Shown here: one piece after another, positions 6,146 through 12,622 of the stretch
Layout of the letters: each line of letters opens with the position of its first letter
Position numbering within the stretch: the first letter of the stretch is position 1
Source of the DNA: an uncultured Planctomycetota bacterium
Lineage (GTDB): Bacteria > Planctomycetota > UBA1135 > UBA2386
Direction: 5' to 3'
Assembly (NCBI GenBank): GCA_903925435.1
Contig: CAIYFF010000017.1
Coordinates: 1 to 13,713, forward strand
DNA: 13,713 nucleotides
Translations under genes and position numbers: made by a program
Notes under the pieces: generated by a model
The model's input: the letters and a program-made list of their open reading frames with translations, nothing else
Database searches by the model: none
Told to the model about the DNA's origin: nothing

Positions 6146-8440
6146 TCAGCGTTTCGTCAACGCGGCGCCGAGCGCTTCGTACAGGTGCGTGCGGTCGATC
6201 GGCTTGGTTGCAAAGCCACTGCACCCAGCTTCTGCGCAGCGCGCGCGGTCTTCAGGCAGCACGTTGGCGGTCAGCGCGATGATCGGGCCTGAGTAGCCGT
6301 GACCACGCAGCGTCTTGGTCGCCTCGATGCCATCCATCACGGGCATCTGCATATCCATCAGAATTGCGTCGAACGGCTGGCTCGAAGCGGCCTGGAGCAC
6401 GCGCTCGACCGCAGCCGCGCCGTTGTCGACGACTTCCACTTCGAGTCCCGCGACTTGCAGAATGCGTTCGATCAATCGCTGGTTGTCGATGCCGTCGTCG
6501 GCAACGAGCACGCGTCCTGCGAGTCTTGGCGCAGTGCGACGCACGCGTTCTTCTTGCGGCGGAAGCACCGTGCTCTGCGATGGCTCGATGGGGCCCGTCG
6601 CAATCGAACATACGAAGGTGCTGCCGTATCCAACTGCGCTGGTCACCTTGAGATCGCCGCCGAGCATCGCCGCGAGCCGCTTGCTGATGTCGAGGCCGAG
6701 GCCCGTGCCGCCGTACTTGCGACTGATCGAGCTGTCGGCTTGCGCGAACGACTGGAACAGCGTGGCGATTTGATCTTTTGAGATGCCGATGCCGGTGTCC
6801 TTCACGGACAGGCGACACAGTTGCGCGGCATAGTCCGCCGAGACCTCGATCGTCACGCTGCCACGGTCAGTGAACTTGATCGCGTTGCCGACGAGGTTGA
6901 GCAGGATCTGACGAATGCGCGTCGGGTCGCTGAGGATCGTGGACGGCAGCGGTTGCGCGAGGCGCAGGTCCAACGCCAGTCCTTTCGCGCGCGCGCGCGG
7001 GCTCAGCATGCGGCGCACTTCTTCGGCGATCTCCACCACGTTGGTGGCGCGAGTCTCGAGCCCCATGCTGCCAGCCTCGATCTTCGACAGGTCGAGGATG
7101 TCGTTGATGATCGTCATCAGGTGTTGCCCGTTGCGCTGGATCACCTGTAGCGCGTCGTGACGATCCGACGGCGTCATCGCGCTGCTTTCGAGTTCCTCCG
7201 AATAGCCGATGATCGCAGTGAGCGGCGTGCGGATCTCGTGGCTCATGTTGGCGAGGAACGAGGCCTTCGCGCGCGCGCCGAGTTCTGCTTGTTGCCGAGC
7301 TTCGTCGAGTTCTTTGCGCGTGCGCAGATCCTCGGTCATGTCGCGCAGGATGCCGACGTAGCACTGGTTGCCGCGAATGATCGCTGCATTCACTGCAAGG
7401 CTGCACGGGAACGTGGACCCGTCGGTTCGCAGCGCCATGACCTCGCGCGCAAAGCCGAGGATGCGCGGCTTCCTGCCGTCCGCGACAGCGCGCATGCTGT
7501 TGTCGTGCTGCGAGCGCAAATCAGGCGGGATGAAACGCGAGAGGCTCAGTCCAACCGCTTGATTGGCTGGGCAGAGGAACATCTTCTCCGCGCCAGGGTT
7601 GAACAGCAGCACCTTGCCGTCTTCGTCGATCGTGATGATCGCATCCGTTGCGCAAGAGACGATCGCGCGCATGTGGTCGCTCGACAACTCGGCTTGGTCG
7701 AACAGCGACCAAATCGTGTCGCCGAGGGACTGCATGTCCTGATTGGGCAGCAGCGGCGGAGTGCGATCGCCATGTCCTTCGACTCGTGCGCCAAGGCGTC
7801 GCCGCAGCGACTTCATGGGCAGGATCACGTGGCGCATCATCGTCGCGACCAGCACGGCGAGCAGGCAGAACACAGTGCCCATCGTCGCGAAGAGAAGGAG
7901 CCGATGTTGCTGTTTCGCTCGACCGAGGAAGTCGGATGGATCCAGGCGCACCAGCACGGCGCCAGCCACGCGGCGCGTCGGTGTGCTGCGGAGTTCGGGA
8001 TCGTTGAGATTGGTCAGCGAGAACGGCAGCGCGTAGTGGAACTCGCGACGAACGACGTCAAGCGAGTGCTGCGCGCGGAGGTCGTCCTCGAGTCGAAAGC
8101 GCTTCTCCCAATCGCCGCGCACATCGTGCAACGCGAGGTTGATCCAGTCCTGGTTCGTCGAACCGAGCACGGTGAGCGGATCGCCACCGACGACGGCGAG
8201 GTCGAGCACGTCGCGGTGGCTGCCGAGCATGCGCACCTTGCGGTGGATCTGTCGGCGATCGGTCGCGACGTTGGCCTCGAGCAGCAGGCTGTTGGCGTAC
8301 ACCTCGGCGCGGTTGGTGAGTTGCGTGTCGACCATCGCCTCGATCTGGGCGCTCGTTGCGTAGGCCATCGCGATCGCGGCGGCGATGCCTGCTGCGAGCG
8401 TCGTGGTCAGAACGACCTGGATGAGGGGGAAACGCTTCAC
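6146..8440 (-). CDS. membrane hybrid sensor histidine kinase with receiver domain
   Basis: The 764 residues read in order: transmembrane helix about 6-28; periplasmic sensor of about 150 residues (30-180), helical at its start as in Cache/CHASE-type sensors; second helix 181-201; a HAMP-like linker (202-250); a PAS domain (255-370) containing 'TDAIITIDEDGKVLLFNPGA'; HisKA with phosphoacceptor H401 in 'MSHEIRTPL'; HATPase with N519 ('NLVGNAIKF'), 'DTGIGI' (548-553) and 'GGTGLGL' (577-583); and a receiver with acidic pair D648/D649, phosphoacceptor D696 in 'LMDMQMPVMDG', T724 and K746. All catalytic residues are present. It should autophosphorylate in response to a periplasmic signal and pass the phosphate to its own receiver, which normally requires an HPt protein downstream. 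No HPt or DNA-binding output domain is encoded in this window. It begins 22 nt after the upstream binding-protein gene, which suggests cotranscription. Confidence 0.93.
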   Translation of the reverse strand: MKRFPLIQVVLTTTLAAGIAAAIAMAYATSAQIEAMVDTQLTNRAEVYANSLLLEANVATDRRQIHRKVRMLGSHRDVLDLAVVGGDPLTVLGSTNQDWINLALHDVRGDWEKRFRLEDDLRAQHSLDVVRREFHYALPFSLTNLNDPELRSTPTRRVAGAVLVRLDPSDFLGRAKQQHRLLLFATMGTVFCLLAVLVATMMRHVILPMKSLRRRLGARVEGHGDRTPPLLPNQDMQSLGDTIWSLFDQAELSSDHMRAIVSCATDAIITIDEDGKVLLFNPGAEKMFLCPANQAVGLSLSRFIPPDLRSQHDNSMRAVADGRKPRILGFAREVMALRTDGSTFPCSLAVNAAIIRGNQCYVGILRDMTEDLRTRKELDEARQQAELGARAKASFLANMSHEIRTPLTAIIGYSEELESSAMTPSDRHDALQVIQRNGQHLMTIINDILDLSKIEAGSMGLETRATNVVEIAEEVRRMLSPRARAKGLALDLRLAQPLPSTILSDPTRIRQILLNLVGNAIKFTDRGSVTIEVSADYAAQLCRLSVKDTGIGISKDQIATLFQSFAQADSSISRKYGGTGLGLDISKRLAAMLGGDLKVTSAVGYGSTFVCSIATGPIEPSQSTVLPPQEERVRRTAPRLAGRVLVADDGIDNQRLIERILQVAGLEVEVVDNGAAAVERVLQAASSQPFDAILMDMQMPVMDGIEATKTLRGHGYSGPIIALTANVLPEDRARCAEAGCSGFATKPIDRTHLYEALGAALTKR

Positions 8441-8462
8441 TTCGTGCGCTCGTAGATGGCGT

Positions 8463-9428
8463 TCACCGCGGGGCTGCTGGTGCGATCAACTCGGGTGCGA
8501 ATCGGTGCCCTGCGTGGATGGGACGAACGGGATCGCGTCGCGGGCCGCAGGTCGCGCGGATCACGTCTGCGAGTCGCGCATGAATCGTGTGGATGCGGTC
8601 CGAACCCCAGATCCACTCGTGCTGGTCCTTCAGTTCGAAGTAGCGGACGCCCTCTGCAGCGCTGTCCCACGCGCTCGGTTCGATGCCCATCTGCCGGCAC
8701 TTGTGGGCGACAGCGGTCTTGGGGTTGCGTCGCGCGAACTCTGCGGTGTCGGCCATCACCGCGTAGAAGCGGTTCAAGAACGTCGGGTCCGCATCGAGGA
8801 TGTCGGGGTCGACGCAGAAGACATCGATCACCTCATCCGGGATTTCCGCGCTGCTGAACACCGTCGCAATGCCGGGGAGTTCGCGGATCGACAGTGATGC
8901 CGGCGGATAGGTGATCGCAGCTTCGATGCGGCCTTCCTTCATCGCCAAGACCATCTCCGTCTGGTCCATGCCGATCGCGTCTACGTCTTGAACCTTCAGT
9001 CCTGCGCGATCGAGCATGCGCGCGAGCACGAAGATGCCGAGCGAGTTGGGTTCGTAGGCGATTCGTTTGCCCCTGAGGTCCGCCACGCTCGTGGCATCCT
9101 TGGCCAACGCCACGTCCGCGCCATCGCTCGCATCCGCGACCCAGATGACCTCGGCGGAGCGTCGACCCTGGTTCACCTCGAGCACCTCGACAAGCGTCGA
9201 GGGCATGAAGTCGATCTGGCCCAACTGGTAGGCCCGCGCCATGTCGTGAAGAGACGTGTATTCGACGATGTGCACGTCGAATCCATGCGCCGCGAAGATG
9301 CCCTCGTGCTCCGCGACCGCGAGGTCCAAGTAGCCAGGCCACGGATTGAGTCCGATGCGCAGCTTCTCTTTGGGCTCGTTTTGGCCGCACGCGGCGAGGA
9401 ACAGGAGCAGGAGGACGAGGGTTCGCAT
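8463..9428 (-). CDS. NMT1/THI5-type (SsuA/TauA-like) substrate-binding lipoprotein
   Basis: The 321-residue product starts at ATG 9428 and has a short lipoprotein signal ending in LAAC (C14). The mature protein shows the SsuA/THI5-like fold pattern: 'LRIGLNPWPGY' (23-33), 'EHEGIFAAHGFDVHIVEY' (40-57), 'QLGQIDFMPSTL' (68-79), 'LRGKRIAYEPNSLGIFVL' (118-135) and 'MKEGRIEAAITYPP' (163-176). The family binds nitrate, taurine, sulfonates, pyrimidine precursors and related small molecules; this member's ligand cannot be read from sequence. There is no permease or ATPase gene beside it. The next gene, 22 nt downstream, is the hybrid histidine kinase, and a second binding protein follows that. The context suggests a sensing role, but an ABC transporter elsewhere in the genome is not excluded. 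Confidence 0.87.
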   Translation of the reverse strand: MRTLVLLLLFLAACGQNEPKEKLRIGLNPWPGYLDLAVAEHEGIFAAHGFDVHIVEYTSLHDMARAYQLGQIDFMPSTLVEVLEVNQGRRSAEVIWVADASDGADVALAKDATSVADLRGKRIAYEPNSLGIFVLARMLDRAGLKVQDVDAIGMDQTEMVLAMKEGRIEAAITYPPASLSIRELPGIATVFSSAEIPDEVIDVFCVDPDILDADPTFLNRFYAVMADTAEFARRNPKTAVAHKCRQMGIEPSAWDSAAEGVRYFELKDQHEWIWGSDRIHTIHARLADVIRATCGPRRDPVRPIHAGHRFAPELIAPAAPR

Positions 9429-9462
9429 GGCAGATCCGTGGCGGGGAATCAGGCCTTGCTAT

Positions 9463-9479
9463 CGGCGCGTTCTGCGCCG
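9463..9479. other. small hairpin between the sigma-factor and binding-protein genes
   Basis: CGGCGC (9463-9468) and GCGCCG (9474-9479) form a perfect 6-bp stem around a 5-nt loop in the 113-bp gap. It could attenuate read-through from the sigma-factor gene. It has no T-tract, and short GC palindromes are common at this base composition. Confidence 0.25.
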
Positions 9480-9541
9480 GAACTCGTGCACAAATCGGTG
9501 GGCGGCGGCTCTGCTCGGCTGCGCGGCGCGGACCTACGCGA

Positions 9542-10114
9542 TCACCAGCGCTCTTGCAGCATCTTCACGGCGCGCGAAAGGCGCTGACGGACGGCCTCGT
9601 CCGTGATGTGCAGCCGTTCGGCGATCGCTGTGTTGTCGAGGCCGCGCAGGCGCAGCTCGATCGCTTCGCGGTAGGGCTCGGGCAAGGTCGCGATCAGCAA
9701 CTGCACGCGCTTCTTGTCCTCGGCGTCCGAGGCGTGGACCGACGGCGTGGGGTCGTCGGACGGCACGGTGGACGAGTCGAAGGTCGAGCCAAGCTCGTTG
9801 CGGCGCACCGTGTGACGCCGGGCCTGCTGGGCGGTCTTCTGGGTCAGGATCGCGTGGGAGAACGCCAGGAACTCAGCCCACGTCGTCCCGCGGAAGGTCT
9901 CCGCCTGCCGCACCAGCTGCAGCATGCCCTCTTGGAGCAGGTCCTCGGAGTCGAACCCAAGGCGCAGCGGGCTCTTGGCCGGGAGATTTTTCCTAGCCAG
10001 CGACCGCAGGCGGGGGAGCAGCCCCGTCAGCAACTCGGCCGAGGTCGCCTGACGCAAGCCGCGAAGCTCGTCGAGCAACTCGATCAGGTCCTGGGGTGGG
10101 GTGGCTTCCTCCAT
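9542..10114 (-). CDS. ECF-like sigma-70 family factor
   Basis: From ATG 10114 the protein has 190 residues. Sigma region 2 spans about 30-102, with the core-binding helix 'FDSEDLLQEGMLQLVRQAETF' split around D55-F74. Region 4 spans about 137-188: 'LPEPYREAIELRLRGL' (144-159), then the helix-turn-helix 'NTAIAERLHITDEAVRQRL' (161-179). A variable Ser/Asp/Pro-rich linker (108-133) joins them. It would recruit RNA polymerase to specific promoters. An in-frame GTG at 10132 would add six residues; neither start has a good Shine-Dalgarno. No anti-sigma gene is adjacent, so control may lie in the downstream genes or in an unlinked partner. It is the first gene of the minus-strand block containing two binding lipoproteins and a kinase, but the 113-bp gap leaves cotranscription open. 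Confidence 0.88.
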   Translation of the reverse strand: MEEATPPQDLIELLDELRGLRQATSAELLTGLLPRLRSLARKNLPAKSPLRLGFDSEDLLQEGMLQLVRQAETFRGTTWAEFLAFSHAILTQKTAQQARRHTVRRNELGSTFDSSTVPSDDPTPSVHASDAEDKKRVQLLIATLPEPYREAIELRLRGLDNTAIAERLHITDEAVRQRLSRAVKMLQERW

Positions 10115-10157
10115 GCTGTGGCGCTTTCGCACGAGGAAGGATGTGCGTGCCCGCGGT

Positions 10158-10210
10158 TTGTGACGGGGTTCCTCAAAAAAGCTGAAGATTCACCCCACTT
10201 CCTGTCACAA
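10158..10210. promoter_or_regulatory. TTGTGAC inverted repeat in the divergent control region
   Basis: TTGTGAC (10158-10164) is exactly mirrored by GTCACAA (10204-10210), and inside them GGGG (10165-10168) faces CCCC (10193-10196). The arms are 39 nt apart, so this could be two half-sites for a regulator, two -35-like boxes facing each other, or one stem-loop. The minus strand also carries GGAAC (10172 to 10168), the core of many ECF -35 elements, upstream of the sigma gene; no matching -10 is clear. The flanks, 10115-10157 and 10211-10249, hold nothing further that I can name. Confidence 0.4.
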
Positions 10211-10249
10211 GTCGCCGCGGCGCGGGTTCTTAGGGGGGCACCAAAAGTG

Positions 10250-10502
10250 CTTCCGCGCGGCTTCGGGCCTTGCGGAAGGAGGAAAGTCCCGTCTTCCACC
10301 CCAGGGTCTCGTTCATGCGCTCTAGCGCATCTGGCCGGTCCTGGGGTGGGCGATGTGTGTGCCCAGTCTTTTCGCAGTGTTTGTGTGTGTCCGGGACGGG
10401 GTCTTTCGGGGCCCTGGCCCGGCTTCTTCCGAGGCCCATCTCCAGCGGCCAACGCGCGGTGGGATGGGCGAAACCCCGCAGCTTCGGGCTCAAGCCTGCG
10501 GG
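10250..10502 (+). promoter_or_regulatory. candidate structured 5' leader RNA of the propeller lipoprotein gene
   Basis: This gene-free stretch is packed with perfect or near-perfect local stems. (1) CTTCCGC 10250-10256 pairs with GCGGAAG 10272-10278. (2) CCACCCCAGG 10296-10305 pairs with CCTGGGGTGG 10340-10349, 10 bp, enclosing (3) ATGCGC 10315-10320 with GCGCAT 10325-10330 around a TCTA loop. (4) GCCCATC 10434-10440 pairs with GATGGGC 10463-10469. (5) CCCGCAGCTT 10475-10484 pairs with 10492-10502 with one bulged base. An alternative stem, GGAAG 10274-10278 with CTTCC 10293-10297, excludes stem 1, which would allow switching. A perfect AAGGAGG (10276-10282) lies inside with no start codon at a proper distance. 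It ends 52 nt before the lipoprotein ATG. I could not match it to a known riboswitch or RNA class; no transcript evidence is available. Confidence 0.45.
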
Positions 10503-10554
10503 TCTGGTTGGCCGATCACGGCGAGGTCACACCTCAATCCGTCCAGAACCAATC

Positions 10555-12387
10555 ATGGCCCATCGCCTTCGTCCGAACGCGCCGTTGACCGGCCTCGTCC
10601 TCGCCCTCGCAGCTTGCTCGGGCAGCTCTAGCAACAACGCAGCGCCGAGCTTCGGCACGATCCCGCAGCAGCGAGTCGCCGGCGGCACGACGTTCACGCT
10701 CGACCTCGAGCCCTACGTTCAGGATCGCGAAGACGCTGACGCGACGATGACCTACTCCGTCGTCTCGGGCGGTGGGGCGATCGCGCTCGGCACGCCGAGC
10801 GGCGGCGTGACGCCGGTCGAGTACACCAACAACTTCGACACGCTGGGCAACTACACGGTTCTCGTTCGCGCAACGGACTCGGGTGGCAAGTCGACGGACA
10901 CGAGCTTCGACCTCGAAGTGACCTCCGCGCGCCTCGCCGCGGTGCAACAGAACACGTCTGGCCTGCTGCTTCTCGACGTCGACACCAATGCGACGGTCCA
11001 AGTCGTCTCGGGCGGCAATCAGCCTGACTACGTCGGCGGCACGCCGCTGGGCTGCGCGATCTACCAGATCGGAACGGGCGTCAACAAGCAGCTCTGGATC
11101 TACGACCTCGTCACGCGCAGCAGCCGTCGCATTGCGACGGACAAGACCTGGGTGACCTACGTGGCGCAAACGAGCACGGGCCGCATCGTGTTCACGTCGG
11201 GCCCGTCGAGCGATACGGATCTCTGGATCTACAACCCGTCCACCGGCTTCACGACCGAGATCTCGGCGCAGGCTGGCGAGATCGACGGCAGCGCCGTCGT
11301 CACGACGGATGACCTCGTCTTCTACGAGCGTGGCAACAATGGCCAGTCGGATGTCTGGTACTTCGATCCGACGCTCGGCACGTCGACTTCGGTGGCGACG
11401 GCGTCGTCCAATGAAGTGATTCGTGGCGCGCTCGAGAACGGCGCCGTGATGTTCACGCGCATCGGCGGCGGCGGCGAGACCGACCTCTACTACGTCTCGC
11501 TCGCGACCGGCGTGCTCGAGGTCGGCAGCGACCTGGGAACGACGGAGCAGAGCCAGAGCAAGACCTATGCTGGCGTCACAAGCGACAACAAGGTGGTGTT
11601 CGAGCTCGCGGCCGTGAGCGGCACCGACCTCTACGTCTGGAACTCGTCGAGCGGCACGACGCGCGCGATCGCGACCAATGGCGAAGAGGACCGGTTCGAA
11701 GGCGTGACGGACTCGGATGTCATCGTCTATCGCCGCGAGTTCTCGAGCTCCAACCACGACCTCTACGTCTACACGTGGGCTGGCAATGCCTCGACGGCGG
11801 TGGCGGTCACCTCGGATCGCGAGAACTACCTCGCTTCGCTGAGCACTGGCGACTTCGTCTACGAGCGCTTCTCGTCTGGCGACCAGTCGATGGACGTCAT
11901 TGTCTACTCGGTCACGGGCGCCAGCATCGTGACGCTGGCCGAGACGGGCGCGGATGACTTCACGTTCCAGGCGGTGCTCAGCGACGACACGGTCGTTTAC
12001 TTGCACGAGGCTTCGACGCCGGTGCTCTATGCGCATCCGTCCTCGGGTTCGGCCATCGCGGTCGCGACCGGCAATGCTCCGGTCTTCAAGCAAGAGACGA
12101 CGGGCGGCGACTTCGTCTACGAGACGACGAGCACTGGCAACACCGACGTGTTCTTGTGGGATGACTCGGGTTCGACCAGTGTCACGATCGGCAACGCCGC
12201 CGGCGATGAGGCCTTCATGGCCTACACGGCTGCGGGCACTGTGCTGTTCACGCGCGTGACCACCGGCAACACCAACGCGGACCTGTTCGTGTGGAACGGC
12301 ACGACCGCGACGCAGGTGACCGACGAGGACACCGCAGGCCAGCGCTACGACCACACGGTCGTCGGTTCGTTCGCCGCAATTCTCTGA
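10555..12387 (+). CDS. lipoprotein with Ig/cadherin-like domain and eleven-repeat beta-propeller-like region
   Basis: The 610-residue protein starts at ATG 10555, chosen because it gives a classic lipoprotein signal (R4, R6, hydrophobic 14-20, lipobox LAAC with C21). After a Ser/Asn linker, residues 31-124 resemble bacterial Ig/cadherin-like domains ('FGTIPQQRVAGGTTFTLDL', 'Y.NNFDTLGNYTVLVRATDS'). From about 125 to the end runs a tandem array: hydrophobic cores such as LWIY, VWYF, LYVW and LFVW begin at residues 137, 180, 223, 267, 311, 359, 403, 448, 491, 532 and 577, a spacing of 41-48 and mostly 43-45. Each is preceded by Asp and followed by a Thr-rich turn, as in TolB/WD-like propeller blades. 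No catalytic residues stand out. Likely a surface or periplasmic binding or scaffold protein; the ligand is unknown. It lies downstream of a structured leader, with a strong terminator after it. Confidence 0.85.
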   Translation: MAHRLRPNAPLTGLVLALAACSGSSSNNAAPSFGTIPQQRVAGGTTFTLDLEPYVQDREDADATMTYSVVSGGGAIALGTPSGGVTPVEYTNNFDTLGNYTVLVRATDSGGKSTDTSFDLEVTSARLAAVQQNTSGLLLLDVDTNATVQVVSGGNQPDYVGGTPLGCAIYQIGTGVNKQLWIYDLVTRSSRRIATDKTWVTYVAQTSTGRIVFTSGPSSDTDLWIYNPSTGFTTEISAQAGEIDGSAVVTTDDLVFYERGNNGQSDVWYFDPTLGTSTSVATASSNEVIRGALENGAVMFTRIGGGGETDLYYVSLATGVLEVGSDLGTTEQSQSKTYAGVTSDNKVVFELAAVSGTDLYVWNSSSGTTRAIATNGEEDRFEGVTDSDVIVYRREFSSSNHDLYVYTWAGNASTAVAVTSDRENYLASLSTGDFVYERFSSGDQSMDVIVYSVTGASIVTLAETGADDFTFQAVLSDDTVVYLHEASTPVLYAHPSSGSAIAVATGNAPVFKQETTGGDFVYETTSTGNTDVFLWDDSGSTSVTIGNAAGDEAFMAYTAAGTVLFTRVTTGNTNADLFVWNGTTATQVTDEDTAGQRYDHTVVGSFAAIL

Positions 12388-12422
12388 TCGCCTTTGCGAT
12401 CGCGGGCTTTGGTCCGCTCCTG

Positions 12423-12453
12423 CGCAACCGGCCGCCACGTGCGGCCGGTTGCG
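12423..12453 (+). terminator. strong terminator hairpin after the propeller lipoprotein
   Basis: CGCAACCGGCCGC (12423-12435) pairs perfectly over 13 bp with GCGGCCGGTTGCG (12441-12453) around the loop CACGT. A short TTTGTG follows. It starts 36 nt after the lipoprotein stop. The stem is very stable, but the U-run is short for an ideal intrinsic terminator. Confidence 0.72.
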
Positions 12454-12622
12454 TTTGTGCGCCGCGCATTCGTCGTCGCTCACGACGAGCGCGCGTGAGC
12501 CGCTGCAAAAAGTCGCGATTTCCGCGTGCGCTCTTCGTCACCTTGACTCTCTGCATGGGCAGTCTTCTCCTCTGACAGTCCCTCCGACCGTCCCCATCTC
12601 TCCCTCGTTTCGGAGTTAGCCC

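Noticed and set aside
7157..8455. 432-codon open frame on the plus strand opposite the hybrid kinase
   Set aside because: The minus-strand frame carries every kinase motif; the opposite frame is Arg/His-rich with no recognisable domain.
10278..10289. GGAGGAAAGTCC matches conserved region I of bacterial RNase P RNA and follows a P3-like hairpin
   Set aside because: The other universal parts (the ACAGAAnnCGGCUUA segment, the GUGCNACAGAAA segment and the GGUGCGGUAAGAGC-type loop) are not found downstream, so rnpB is not supported. A cmsearch with the bacterial RNase P models would settle it.
10463..10530. GCGAAACC next to a strong hairpin recalls a GEMM (cyclic-dinucleotide) riboswitch
   Set aside because: The paired tetraloop/receptor arrangement and the conserved GGGACGCAAAGCC core are absent; the resemblance is only a few bases.
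10270..10554. The propeller lipoprotein frame is open further upstream (TTG 10270, ATG 10315), which could extend it by up to 95 residues
   Set aside because: The extension would bury the lipoprotein signal at 10555-10617 in the interior and covers the hairpin-rich leader; its composition does not look like protein-coding sequence.
10534..12483. 649-codon open frame on the minus strand opposite the propeller lipoprotein
   Set aside because: It is Arg/Val-rich without domain motifs and mirrors the GC-rich codon pattern of the plus-strand gene, which has a signal peptide and regular repeats.
12471..12500. Overlapping small inverted repeats (CGTCGT/ACGACG and GCTCAC/GTGAGC) after the terminator
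   Set aside because: Short GC-rich dyads without a T-tract or clear role; not enough to call a second terminator or operator.
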